This document shows positions 1 through 6,797 of a DNA stretch of 32,114 nucleotides, in pieces. Numbering within the stretch: the first letter of the stretch is position 1; each line of letters starts with the position of its first letter. The position numbers and the translations under genes were made by a program. Source of the stretch: Leptolyngbya sp. SIO4C1 (GTDB taxonomy: Bacteria > Cyanobacteriota > Cyanobacteriia > Phormidesmidales > Phormidesmidaceae); the NCBI GenBank assembly GCA_010671975.1, contig JAAHIA010000001.1, positions 1 to 32,114 of the forward strand, written 5' to 3'. Below the pieces are notes generated by a model that worked only from the letters and a program-made list of their open reading frames with translations, was not told the DNA's origin and ran no database searches.

Positions 1-1
1 A

Positions 2-172
2 TTGACCGATTGGCTACTGTTTGGCTGTGAGACCAAAGGACTGCCGCCAGAAGTGCTCAGCGCCTGTCACAAGACCCTGTGCATTCCCATGGCTCAAACA
101 GAGGTCAGGAGCCTAAATTTATCGGTAAGCGTAGCTATTGGCCTATTCGAGGCAATCCGGCAGCTGCAGTAG
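2..172 (+). CDS. trmL: tRNA (cytidine/uridine(34)-2'-O)-methyltransferase, C-terminal part (5' end outside window)
   Basis: Only the last 56 codons are in the window. The reading frame contains FGCETKGLP, then IPM, then VRSLNLSVSVAIGLFEA. These are the SAM-binding trefoil-knot motifs of SPOUT methyltransferases of the TrmL (YibK/CspR) group, which methylate the ribose of the wobble base in tRNA-Leu isoacceptors. The stop TAG is at 170-172. The family is normally about 155 residues, so roughly two thirds lie upstream. The family call is firm because the knot signature is intact. The exact tRNA substrate is inferred from the family. Confidence 0.9.
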   Translation: MTDWLLFGCETKGLPPEVLSACHKTLCIPMAQTEVRSLNLSVSVAIGLFEAIRQLQ

Positions 173-665
173 GCCCAGCTCTGTTGCAACTCCGTAGAAC
201 TACGTCATAAAGGATCGCCGAACTTAATACCTATTCATTTATAGAGAGATACATGCTCTATGCTGTCGACGTTCATTTGAAAGAATTGATAGCTTTAAGC
301 ACGAATGCAATCACCAACCTAAAGAGGCCACTGCCAGGCCTGAACAGCGGCTGAGCACAATCGTTTTCTCAGAATAGGCAAAATTTAGCCGGCTATGATA
401 AGAATTTTCTATATTCTTCAGTGTATTGAAAAAAGATTGCTTTTAAGATGGCCCTATTCTTGGCACTTAAAGCGTTTCGTAGCTTACAGAAAGTCTTTTT
501 GAAGATTGACTAGAGGCCCTCGCAAAGCAGATAAGCTGATCAAGTCAGACCCTAAAGTTGCCCCTTATAGACCGTCCTCATCTAAATATGAAACTATCTT
601 GAAAACCCCCTCTACAAAAGGCTTTTCATCGCTGAGCAAGGCTAATATCAGGGCGCTATAAGCAC

Positions 666-679
666 AGATTTGCAAATCT
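666..679. promoter_or_regulatory. 14-bp perfect palindrome, possible operator
   Basis: AGATTTGCAAATCT is identical to its reverse complement. A further half site, AGATTTG, follows about nine bases later at roughly 688-694. It lies inside the long spacer ahead of the LysM/M23 gene. The symmetry could suit a dimeric regulator, but no specific regulator motif was recognised and AT-rich palindromes do occur by chance. Confidence 0.25.
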
Positions 680-938
680 CTACTGTTAGATTTGTATGCA
701 CTTGGGGCAGTTAAGAGTAAGGACTTGTGCCATGGGATTGAAATTTTAGTTAAGTCGTGTAAACTTGCCTAAGTCAGGCATGAAGGGTAATGTTACCTAG
801 ACAAGAAACATCTGCTAAATCCAGATGGATGGATAACTGATTGTCTAGTTGCCTGTAATTTAGCTGTTGACAGCAGCGACGCTGTCGGGGAATCGCGAAA
901 GGTTTAGTGATTTTAAGACGGTTAAACGCTGGTCATTT

Positions 939-944
939 AGGAGG
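939..944 (+). promoter_or_regulatory. Shine-Dalgarno AGGAGG fixing a TTG start
   Basis: AGGAGG sits seven bases before TTG at 952. No ATG or GTG at a suitable distance in frame competes with it. This supports the TTG as the true start of the LysM/M23 protein. Confidence 0.75.
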
Positions 945-951
945 TTAGTCC

Positions 952-2937
952 TTGAAACGTAAGAATTCGCAGGAGCCGACAAACGACTCTAGTCATTCAT
1001 GTTTGACTCCGATAGCTGAGTTTAACAGTCAGCTTTCCTCTGAAAGCATCTCCTCTGGAAGCAGCTGTCGAATGACTTCTGCAGCGATGCTGGGCATCGC
1101 TCTTTCGGTAGGGGCATCAGGCGTCTTACTGACTGAGAGCGAAGCATCCGCTGCGGTCGATCTACGCTCAGCGAGTGTCTCTTCTAAAGCGCTTCGAAGT
1201 CTTCCTCAAACGTCTGCATCGGCACTATCAGTCGAGGAAGTTTTTGGAGAGCGTCAGCTAGAGCGCAACTCGGCTCTCTACCATCGGGTTGAAGAGGGTG
1301 AAAGCCTTTGGCAGATTGCCCAGCGCCACAGCGTAGGCATTCAAGAAATTAAGGCGGCCAATCGCCTTGCCCCTGAGGCACCCATTCAGGTTGGACAGGT
1401 GCTCAAGGTCCCGACCGAGCCTGCTCAAGCAAGCCAGGCTGCTCCTGGCAAGAAAAGCAGTGCGGTACTGCTATCGCAGGCGGCAGCAGATGGGCAGTTT
1501 TCTGATTCTCAGGCGACGGTAGCGCTGCAGCCAGCCCCTGCGCCATCGGCTCAGCTCTCAGAGTCGCCAGCAGATCTGGCCTCACCTGAGCCAATCAGCA
1601 ATTTGAATCAGCCGGTGGCGGCCCCCGTGCTTTCCGAGACAGCACCAGAGCAAGCCGACTCGCTCCGCTCAGCCGGTTTGATGACTCAGGCGGAGGGCTT
1701 TAAGCAGGAGCTAGAGACCGCCGCTCGCCTAGAGTCTGCTTCAGCTGAGCAACCGGTGGTACCGCCGATGGTGCCGGATGAAGCGGCGCAGCTGCCCGTA
1801 GTGACAGCGCTCGCACCGTCAATGCCGCAGCGTGACTACCGAGTGCAGGCTGGAGAAACGCTTGCCAGCATCGCTAAATCGCTTGGGGTCACGCCCGAGC
1901 AGCTGGCTCATGTCAACCAGATTGCCGATCCTAATTTTATTTTGGCCGGTCAGACTTTAACGGTGCCTGAAGCGCCCTGGGGAGGTGCGGAGGCACCTTC
2001 TGTACCCGTCGTGATAGCGGCTTCGCCAGAGATTCAAGCGGCTGGAGGAGCTGTCGGAGGGACGAAGCTGTCTAGGCTGCAGTCAACCGTGGAAAATCAG
2101 GTGGATGCTTCTGAAATGCTGGCGCGGCTGCGCGGTGAGCAGCTCGAAGCCGCTAAAGTAGCGGCTCAAAGCGAGATGCCTAGTGAAACGCCTGCTGCCA
2201 GCGAGACCGAAGCCACCGAGAGCGCTGATACCTATACGGCAGCTCTGCTAGAGCAGGTAGATTTTGCAAGAGAGCGAGCTGAGGCGGACGCTGTGCCGGT
2301 TTCTCAGCCGGTAGCGCTGAGCCGCGCCGCAGCTGTGGCAGAGGGGACAGCCGTCAATCCTGAGTTTCAAGGGCGACTGGAAGTGCCGGCCGAAGCCATT
2401 GAAGCAGCGCCAGATGCTCAGCTTTTGGCAGCAGCCCCACTTGGCGCTGAAGCCTATGCGCCCCCGGCTTCTCAGCCGTCGGCTGGTCAGATGGTGTCCC
2501 CAGACATGCCGATGCTGCCGGCTTCTGACGAGTATCTGCCGGAGGCACCCGAATATTTCAACGGCTATGCCTGGCCTACTCGCGGCACGCTGACGTCTGG
2601 CTACGGCTGGCGCTGGGGTAGAATGCACCGTGGCGTGGATATTGCCGGCCCGGTCGGAACGCCAATTATGGCGGCTGCTCCAGGCGTGATTGAGCGAGCA
2701 GGCTGGAACTCTGGCGGCTATGGAAATCTAGTTGAAATTCGCCATGCTGACGGTAGCTTGACCCGGTACGCGCACAACAGCCGGCTGCTGGTGAGGGCTG
2801 GCCAGGCAGTTTCTCAAGGTCAGCAGATTGCGGAGATGGGCAGCACCGGCTACAGCACCGGACCGCATCTTCACTTTGAGATTCACATGCCCAATCAGGG
2901 AACCGTCAATCCTATGGCCTATCTGCCTCAGCAGTAG
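952..2937 (+). CDS. LysM / M23 family metallopeptidase (murein hydrolase)
   Basis: 661 residues. A hydrophobic stretch at about 41-68 (AMLGIALSVGASGVLLT) suggests export or a membrane anchor. Two LysM peptidoglycan-binding domains follow at about 110-154 (EGESLWQIAQRHSVGI) and 294-339 (AGETLASIAKSLGVT). They are separated and followed by long Ala/Glu/Pro-rich linkers. The C-terminal M23 (LytM) domain, about 540-655, keeps the zinc-site motifs HxxxD (MHRGVDIAG) and HxH (HLHFEIH), so it should be catalytically active. Family members cut peptide cross-links in peptidoglycan or, as NlpD/EnvC types, control amidases at division. Start is TTG with a strong AGGAGG. A terminator follows the stop directly, so it is probably transcribed alone. 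Confidence 0.93.
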   Translation: MKRKNSQEPTNDSSHSCLTPIAEFNSQLSSESISSGSSCRMTSAAMLGIALSVGASGVLLTESEASAAVDLRSASVSSKALRSLPQTSASALSVEEVFGERQLERNSALYHRVEEGESLWQIAQRHSVGIQEIKAANRLAPEAPIQVGQVLKVPTEPAQASQAAPGKKSSAVLLSQAAADGQFSDSQATVALQPAPAPSAQLSESPADLASPEPISNLNQPVAAPVLSETAPEQADSLRSAGLMTQAEGFKQELETAARLESASAEQPVVPPMVPDEAAQLPVVTALAPSMPQRDYRVQAGETLASIAKSLGVTPEQLAHVNQIADPNFILAGQTLTVPEAPWGGAEAPSVPVVIAASPEIQAAGGAVGGTKLSRLQSTVENQVDASEMLARLRGEQLEAAKVAAQSEMPSETPAASETEATESADTYTAALLEQVDFARERAEADAVPVSQPVALSRAAAVAEGTAVNPEFQGRLEVPAEAIEAAPDAQLLAAAPLGAEAYAPPASQPSAGQMVSPDMPMLPASDEYLPEAPEYFNGYAWPTRGTLTSGYGWRWGRMHRGVDIAGPVGTPIMAAAPGVIERAGWNSGGYGNLVEIRHADGSLTRYAHNSRLLVRAGQAVSQGQQIAEMGSTGYSTGPHLHFEIHMPNQGTVNPMAYLPQQ

Positions 2938-2957
2938 AGGGGCAGCTGATCAAGTAG

Positions 2958-2999
2958 ACAAAGGCGTCTGAGCATTGCTACGGGCGCCTTTGTTTATTT
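2958..2999 (+). terminator. Rho-independent-type terminator after the LysM/M23 gene
   Basis: ACAAAGGCG at 2958-2966 pairs with CGCCTTTGT at 2985-2993. The stem extends inward through further G-C and G-U pairs, leaving a loop of about ten bases. A T-rich run (TTATTT) follows. It begins 20 bases after the stop codon. Confidence 0.75.
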
Positions 3000-3019
3000 C
3001 AGATCGCTTTGGGGTCGCT

Positions 3020-3043
3020 GCCTAACTTTGAGCCTAACTTTGA
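3020..3043. repeat. 12-bp tandem duplication
   Basis: GCCTAACTTTGA is present twice in direct succession (3020-3031 and 3032-3043) between the terminator and tRNA-Met. It looks like a simple slippage duplication with no evident function. Confidence 0.7.
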
Positions 3044-3180
3044 GACTGAGACAGGCGGCTAGGACTGGGCAAGCTCGCGTCGTCAAAGCTAAGCTAGAAA
3101 AGCAAAAAACTGCGTGTTTTAGCAGCGTTTTATGATACATTTATTGAGCTGCTAGCGGGCTAAGCTTTCATGCAGTGTAC

Positions 3181-3252
3181 GGCTCAGTAGCTCAGTGGTA
3201 GAGCAGGGGACTCATAAGCCCTTGGTCGCGTGTTCAAATCACGCCTGAGCCA
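3181..3252 (+). tRNA. tRNA-Met (CAT), elongator type
   Basis: A full cloverleaf can be drawn. The acceptor is GGCTCAG/CTGAGCC, the D arm lies around AGCTCAGTGGTAGAGC, the anticodon loop is CTCATAA, and the T arm is GCGTG/CACGC with loop TTCAAAT. The discriminator is A at 3252. CCA is not encoded. A paired G1-C72 and the lack of the three G-C pairs typical of initiators point to the elongator. A tRNA-Ile with lysidine-modified CAT cannot be fully ruled out by eye. Confidence 0.92.
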
Positions 3253-3412
3253 TTTTAGATAGGTAAGCCTATTTTAGGAAAATTGATCGATAGATATTTG
3301 CCAAGCTCTCTCTGGCAGTCAGCTGACTTGAGGGTATCAAAGTTCGACTTTACTCAGAGTCGTTATGACTATGATATGGTGAAATGCAATTTATAGTTTG
3401 GAGAATACACTG

Positions 3413-4018
3413 ATGGCAATTCAGGTAGAGGGGTGTCTCAGAGTTGGCCAGCCTGCACCTGACTTCATTGCTACGGCAGTTGTTGATCAGGAATTTAAAA
3501 CAATCAAGCTTTCCGACTATCGAGGCAAATACGTTGTTCTATTTTTCTATCCACTGAATTTCACGTTTGTCTGCCCGACGGAGATTACGGCTTTTAGCGA
3601 TCGCTACAGCGAATTTCAAGAGCTTGATACTGAAATCCTAGGTGTATCTGTAGACAGCGAGTTTTCGCATCTGGCTTGGATTCAAACCGATCGCAAGGCC
3701 GGTGGCGTTGGCGACCTCGACTATCCGCTGGTTTCTGACATCAAAAAAGAAATTAGCGCCGCCTACAATGTGCTGGAAGCGGAAGCCGGCGTTGCCCTGC
3801 GGGGTCTTTTCATTGTCGACAAAGAAGGGATTGTCCAGCATTCCACTATCAACAACCTGTCGTTTGGTCGCAGCGTTGATGAGACGCTGCGCGTGCTGCA
3901 GGCCGTTCAGTATGTGCAGTCGCATCCAGATGAGGTCTGCCCGGCCGGTTGGCAGCCAGGTGAGAAAACGATGACGCCCGACCCAGCTAGGTCTAAGGAC
4001 TTTTTTGCAGCGGTATAG
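3413..4018 (+). CDS. Typical 2-Cys peroxiredoxin (AhpC/TSA family)
   Basis: 201 residues, the usual length. The peroxidatic cysteine is C54 in FTFVCPTEI and the resolving cysteine is about C176 in VCPAGW. It reduces hydrogen peroxide and alkyl hydroperoxides, with thioredoxin as the usual electron donor in cyanobacteria. A GGVG motif (about residue 96) and a C-terminal FF in place of the usual YF resemble the features linked to over-oxidation sensitivity in other 2-Cys enzymes; the sensitivity itself is not shown. The frame opens with TTG at 3398, but ATG at 3413 has GGAG at 3400-3403 nine bases before it and matches the family N terminus. It is followed after 12 bases by another thioredoxin-fold peroxidase-like gene, a probable operon. 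Confidence 0.95.
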   Translation: MAIQVEGCLRVGQPAPDFIATAVVDQEFKTIKLSDYRGKYVVLFFYPLNFTFVCPTEITAFSDRYSEFQELDTEILGVSVDSEFSHLAWIQTDRKAGGVGDLDYPLVSDIKKEISAAYNVLEAEAGVALRGLFIVDKEGIVQHSTINNLSFGRSVDETLRVLQAVQYVQSHPDEVCPAGWQPGEKTMTPDPARSKDFFAAV

Positions 4019-4030
4019 CCTTCAACCAGT

Positions 4031-4654
4031 ATGCGGCTAACCTCCACGGATTTTCGCGGCTTGGTCAATCGGCGATTTTGCCAAAATTTGCTGCCTATTC
4101 CGGCGCGATCGCGCTTCAGGCTAGGGCAGCTGCTGCCAGATTTTCAGCTCCCAGCGGTGGGACAGCGCGCCCCGATCAGCCTGGCTGACTACCGAGGACG
4201 GCAGCCGGTAGTGCTGGCATTCACGCGCATCTTTACTGAGAAGCAGTACTGCCCCTTCTGCTATCCGCATATCTTAGCGATGAATGAGGCCTACGAACAG
4301 TTTGCTGCGCTCGGGGCGGAAGTGCTGCTGGTGACGAGCACCGACCTGCGTCAAAGTAAGCAGGTGCAGCAAGACCTGGCGTTAGCCATGCCGCTGCTGG
4401 TTGACCCTAGCTGCCAAACCTTTCGCACCTATGGCACTGGTCAAGCGCTGGGGGCACCGCTGTCGGCTCAGTTTGTAATAGATAGAGAAGGCCGTCTGCG
4501 ATTTCAGCATCTTTTTTCCTTTGCTCACCACAATGCCAGTCCAGAAAGGCTGCTGTGGGCGCTGAAAAAACAGGCGCTAGGCCTGCCAGACAAAAGCCGC
4601 CGATTTAATCAAACCAACGGAGAGGGAGGGATTCGAACCCTCGATGAGGTTTAA
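4031..4654 (+). CDS. Peroxiredoxin-like (AhpC/TSA, redoxin) protein whose 3' end overlaps tRNA-Ser antisense
   Basis: 207 residues with a thioredoxin-fold redoxin domain from about residue 30 (LGQLLPDFQLP) to 185. The active-site region is FTEKQYCPFC, giving a C74-P-F-C77 pair, so it resembles a thioredoxin-like CxxC rather than the PTE motif of its neighbour. It probably handles peroxides or disulfides, but the substrate is unknown. No stop occurs before the tRNA gene. The last 12 codons (about 196-207, GEGGIRTLDEV) are the antisense of tRNA-Ser(GCT), and the TAA at 4652-4654 lies inside that tRNA. No clear Shine-Dalgarno precedes ATG 4031, so translation may be coupled to the peroxiredoxin gene upstream. 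Confidence 0.85.
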   Translation: MRLTSTDFRGLVNRRFCQNLLPIPARSRFRLGQLLPDFQLPAVGQRAPISLADYRGRQPVVLAFTRIFTEKQYCPFCYPHILAMNEAYEQFAALGAEVLLVTSTDLRQSKQVQQDLALAMPLLVDPSCQTFRTYGTGQALGAPLSAQFVIDREGRLRFQHLFSFAHHNASPERLLWALKKQALGLPDKSRRFNQTNGEGGIRTLDEV

Positions 4655-4707
4655 CACCCCATAACTCCTTAGCAGGGAGCCGCTTTCAACCACTCAGCCA
4701 CCTCTCC
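4618..4707 (-). tRNA. tRNA-Ser (GCT)
   Basis: Read on the minus strand. Acceptor GGAGAGG pairs with CCTCTCC, and the D arm is followed by an anticodon loop containing TGCTAA (anticodon GCT). A long variable arm marks class II, and the T arm has loop TTCGAAT. It is 90 nt long, as expected for serine. CCA is not encoded. Its 3' portion (4618-4654) overlaps the end of the convergent redoxin gene on the plus strand. Confidence 0.95.
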
Positions 4708-4782
4708 AAGTCGTCCAAGTATCATAGCAAGATATCTCCTAAAGCTCCAACTTTTTTTATCGCTTTGACAAAATTGTCGAGC

Positions 4783-6033
4783 CTATGAGTCCGATGCGAT
4801 CGCAGAGGACGGATGAGATGCTGCGATCGCGCTGTCGGCCGCCGGAGAGTCGCCCTCCCTAACGCTGTGTCCGTCGACTAAAATGCGAGGCAGCCGATGC
4901 TTGAAGCCGCATAAGATCTCCCAGGAGATGGTTCCTAGCTGAGCCGCCCAATCGTCTGCTGTCACCTGCTGCGCGCCGCTGTGACCTAGCAGCGTGACCA
5001 CATCGCCGACCTGCAGTGCCGGTAGATCTGAGACATCGAGCATCAGCTGATCCATCGTAATAGCGCCAATTTGAGCGACTGAGCGCTGCTGGATCAGCGC
5101 CCGCAGCTGATTTGACAGTCGGCGCGGCACACCGTCTGCGTAGCCAATGCCAACGACGGCAATGCGCATATCGGTCGGGGCAATGAAAGTATGGCCGTAG
5201 CTGACGCCGGCCCCGGCTGCTAGAGCCTTGAGATGGGTAATGCGGGCTTTAACAGCTAGCGCTGGCCGCAGATTGAGTATGCCGCTGAGGTGAGGCGCCG
5301 GCGATAGACCATATAGCCCCAGGCCCACTCGCACCATGTCATAGTGCAGCTGAGGATCGGCGAGCGTGGCTGCTGTGTTAGCAAAGTGCAGCTTGGGCGG
5401 CAGCAGCTGTGCCTGGCGCAGGCTGGCAATCGCTTGCTCAAAGCGTCGCTGCTGCGCCCGCAGACAGGTCAAATCTGGGCTATCTGCCGTTGCCAGGTGC
5501 GAATAGAGGCTAACTACCCGCAGCGCTGGCAGCTGCGCCACAAAGCTGGCAAACTCGACCGCCTGACGCCAGTCATAGCCCAGTCGCGACATGCCCGTAT
5601 CCAGTTTGAGATGCACCGGCAGTACGGCTGATTCAGACTCAGCCGACAGCGTTTCGGCAAAGATGAGCGCCTGCTTGGGTGAAACGATGGTAGGCTGCAG
5701 CTGCCAGGCAGCAACCGCTCGAATTTCTGCCGGATGATAGACCGCCCCCATGATTAAAATAGGCGCTTCAATGCCGGCCTGTCTGAGCTCAATCCCTTCT
5801 GGAACCGTTGCAACGCCTAGCCAGCTAGCCCCAGCGGCCAGGGCTGTTTGAGCGACGCGGGTAGCGCCGTGTCCATAAGCATCCGCTTTGACAACCGCCA
5901 TCAGTGCTGTCTGCGGTGCTAGACCAGCCTTAAACTGACGGACGTTGTGCCGAATAGCCGCAAGGTCAATTTCTACCCAAGCCCGAGAGCACCGCATCGG
6001 CAGTAGGGCTGGCATCTGGTCCCAATTGAGCAT
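4783..6033 (-). CDS. alr: Alanine racemase
   Basis: 416 residues, a PLP enzyme interconverting L- and D-alanine for peptidoglycan synthesis. The PLP lysine is K49 in AVVKADAYGHGA. The second catalytic base is Y279 in GVSYGHTF, and the C-terminal beta domain ends around GFKHRLPRI. About 25 residues beyond the usual end (after VDGHSVREG) are Ala/Ser/Asp-rich and partly encoded by HIP1 octamers at 4796 and nearby, so they look like a low-complexity extension. ATG at 6033 has AAGGAG six bases upstream within a small tandem repeat. It is convergent with tRNA-Ser and divergent from the HNH gene. Confidence 0.96.
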   Translation of the reverse strand: MLNWDQMPALLPMRCSRAWVEIDLAAIRHNVRQFKAGLAPQTALMAVVKADAYGHGATRVAQTALAAGASWLGVATVPEGIELRQAGIEAPILIMGAVYHPAEIRAVAAWQLQPTIVSPKQALIFAETLSAESESAVLPVHLKLDTGMSRLGYDWRQAVEFASFVAQLPALRVVSLYSHLATADSPDLTCLRAQQRRFEQAIASLRQAQLLPPKLHFANTAATLADPQLHYDMVRVGLGLYGLSPAPHLSGILNLRPALAVKARITHLKALAAGAGVSYGHTFIAPTDMRIAVVGIGYADGVPRRLSNQLRALIQQRSVAQIGAITMDQLMLDVSDLPALQVGDVVTLLGHSGAQQVTADDWAAQLGTISWEILCGFKHRLPRILVDGHSVREGDSPAADSAIAASHPSSAIASDS

Positions 6034-6035
6034 AG

Positions 6036-6056
6036 TTCACTCCTTCACTCCTTCAC
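6036..6056 (-). repeat. Tandem 8-bp repeat carrying a duplicated Shine-Dalgarno ahead of alr
   Basis: On the minus strand the unit GGAGTGAA is repeated, giving GTGAAGGAGTGAAGGAGTGAA just before the alr ATG when read as overlapping units. Each copy contains AAGGAG. The proximal copy is ideally spaced (six bases) and the distal one lies eight bases further up. Confidence 0.6.
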
Positions 6057-6175
6057 CCCTAGGCAGCGCTGCAGCGGCAGCGGCCGTAGATTAGCGACAG
6101 TGTATCAGCTGCTCGAACGCTGGCTATACACCTGTGCTACTATCAGTGCAAGGCCTTCCTGGTGTCTATCCCTCA

Positions 6176-6673
6176 ATGAGTAAGGTTCTCGTCCTGAACG
6201 CGTCGTATGAGCCGCTAAATGTCACAAGCTGGCGACGAGCGGTTGTGCTCATTATCAAAGGTAAGGCAGAGCGGATAGAACACAATGGCAAGGTCATCTA
6301 TGCTGACTTCCCGCTACCGACGGTCATTCGCCTGCGCCACTATGTGCGAGTGCCCTACAAAGATATTCCGCTCACCCGTCGCAACTTGCTGCATCGCGAT
6401 GGCAATACCTGCCAATACTGTGGCTACGCCGGTGACGGCCTTACGCTCGATCATATCGTGCCGCGATCGCGAGGCGGCATTGATTCTTGGGAAAACATTG
6501 TGACCGCCTGCGTGCGCTGCAACGTAAAAAAGGGCAACCGCACGCCCCGCGAAGCCGCGATGCCGCTGCGCACCGCACCTCGAAAGCCGCACAGCAGCCT
6601 CTATTTCGAGCTGTCTCGCCATATTCGCAGCGGGCTGCATCAGGAGTGGCGCAAGTATGTCATTGGCCTCTAA
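6176..6673 (+). CDS. HNH endonuclease family protein
   Basis: 165 residues. The N-terminal half (VLVLNASYEPLNV...WRRAV) is the conserved region common in cyanobacterial HNH proteins. The C-terminal HNH/McrA-type domain has C79xxC82 (CQYC), LDHIVPRSRGG with D92-H93, N107 and C112xxC115 (CVRC). This is a beta-beta-alpha metal finger with a structural zinc. It is predicted to cut DNA, but the role is unknown. It is not next to a methylase or a phage gene, so a restriction role is not supported. The frame opens at GTG 6134. ATG 6176 was preferred because MSKVLVLNASYEP matches the common family N terminus, although no clear Shine-Dalgarno precedes it. Confidence 0.88.
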   Translation: MSKVLVLNASYEPLNVTSWRRAVVLIIKGKAERIEHNGKVIYADFPLPTVIRLRHYVRVPYKDIPLTRRNLLHRDGNTCQYCGYAGDGLTLDHIVPRSRGGIDSWENIVTACVRCNVKKGNRTPREAAMPLRTAPRKPHSSLYFELSRHIRSGLHQEWRKYVIGL

Positions 6674-6731
6674 AAATTCCCCATAGGGCAGTAGCGATTC
6701 CTGAGGCTTCCTGCCATGATCAAAAAATAGG

Positions 6732-6748
6732 CCCCTGCTTGTGCGGGG
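6732..6748 (+). terminator. Possible terminator hairpin after the HNH gene
   Basis: CCCC at 6732-6735 pairs with GGGG at 6745-6748, with an inner GC/GC pair and a short loop. The T tract behind it is poor (CTCATTTCTTC), so this is weak. It lies about 60 bases after the HNH stop and ahead of the DHH gene. Confidence 0.3.
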
Positions 6749-6797
6749 ACTCATTTCTTCAAATTACGCTAACTAAGGAGACAGTAGCTGCTTAAGA

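Larger units (their letters stand above)
173..951. other. 779-bp AT-rich non-coding stretch, leader of the LysM/M23 gene
   Basis: No frame on either strand gives a convincing gene here, and the base composition is clearly more AT-rich than in the flanking genes. It holds a perfect 14-bp palindrome at 666-679. A short hairpin with arms GACAGC/GCTGTC lies at 869-886, about 65 bases before the start codon. A strong Shine-Dalgarno lies at 939-944. I looked for a c-di-AMP (ydaO-type) riboswitch, which is known ahead of some LysM peptidase genes, but did not recognise its conserved core. A long 5' untranslated region or a small RNA is possible but not shown. Confidence 0.5.

Noticed and set aside
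820..951. A possible c-di-AMP (ydaO-type) riboswitch ahead of the LysM/M23 gene
   Set aside because: The GGGGAA-like bases near 887 do not extend into the conserved core of that riboswitch, and the paired arms expected around it are absent.
2248..2628. A 126-residue minus-strand frame within the LysM/M23 gene
   Set aside because: It is a shadow of a GC-rich gene whose domains are clear on the other strand.
4796..4803. HIP1 octamers (GCGATCGC) as regulatory sites
   Set aside because: They occur throughout the window inside and outside genes, as is usual in cyanobacteria, so they are not called as separate features.
6176..6673. A restriction-modification system based on the HNH gene
   Set aside because: No methyltransferase or specificity gene lies nearby, and the protein resembles the common cyanobacterial HNH type.
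6314..6754. A 146-residue minus-strand frame over the HNH gene
   Set aside because: It is antisense of a gene with complete HNH motifs, and has no recognisable features of its own.
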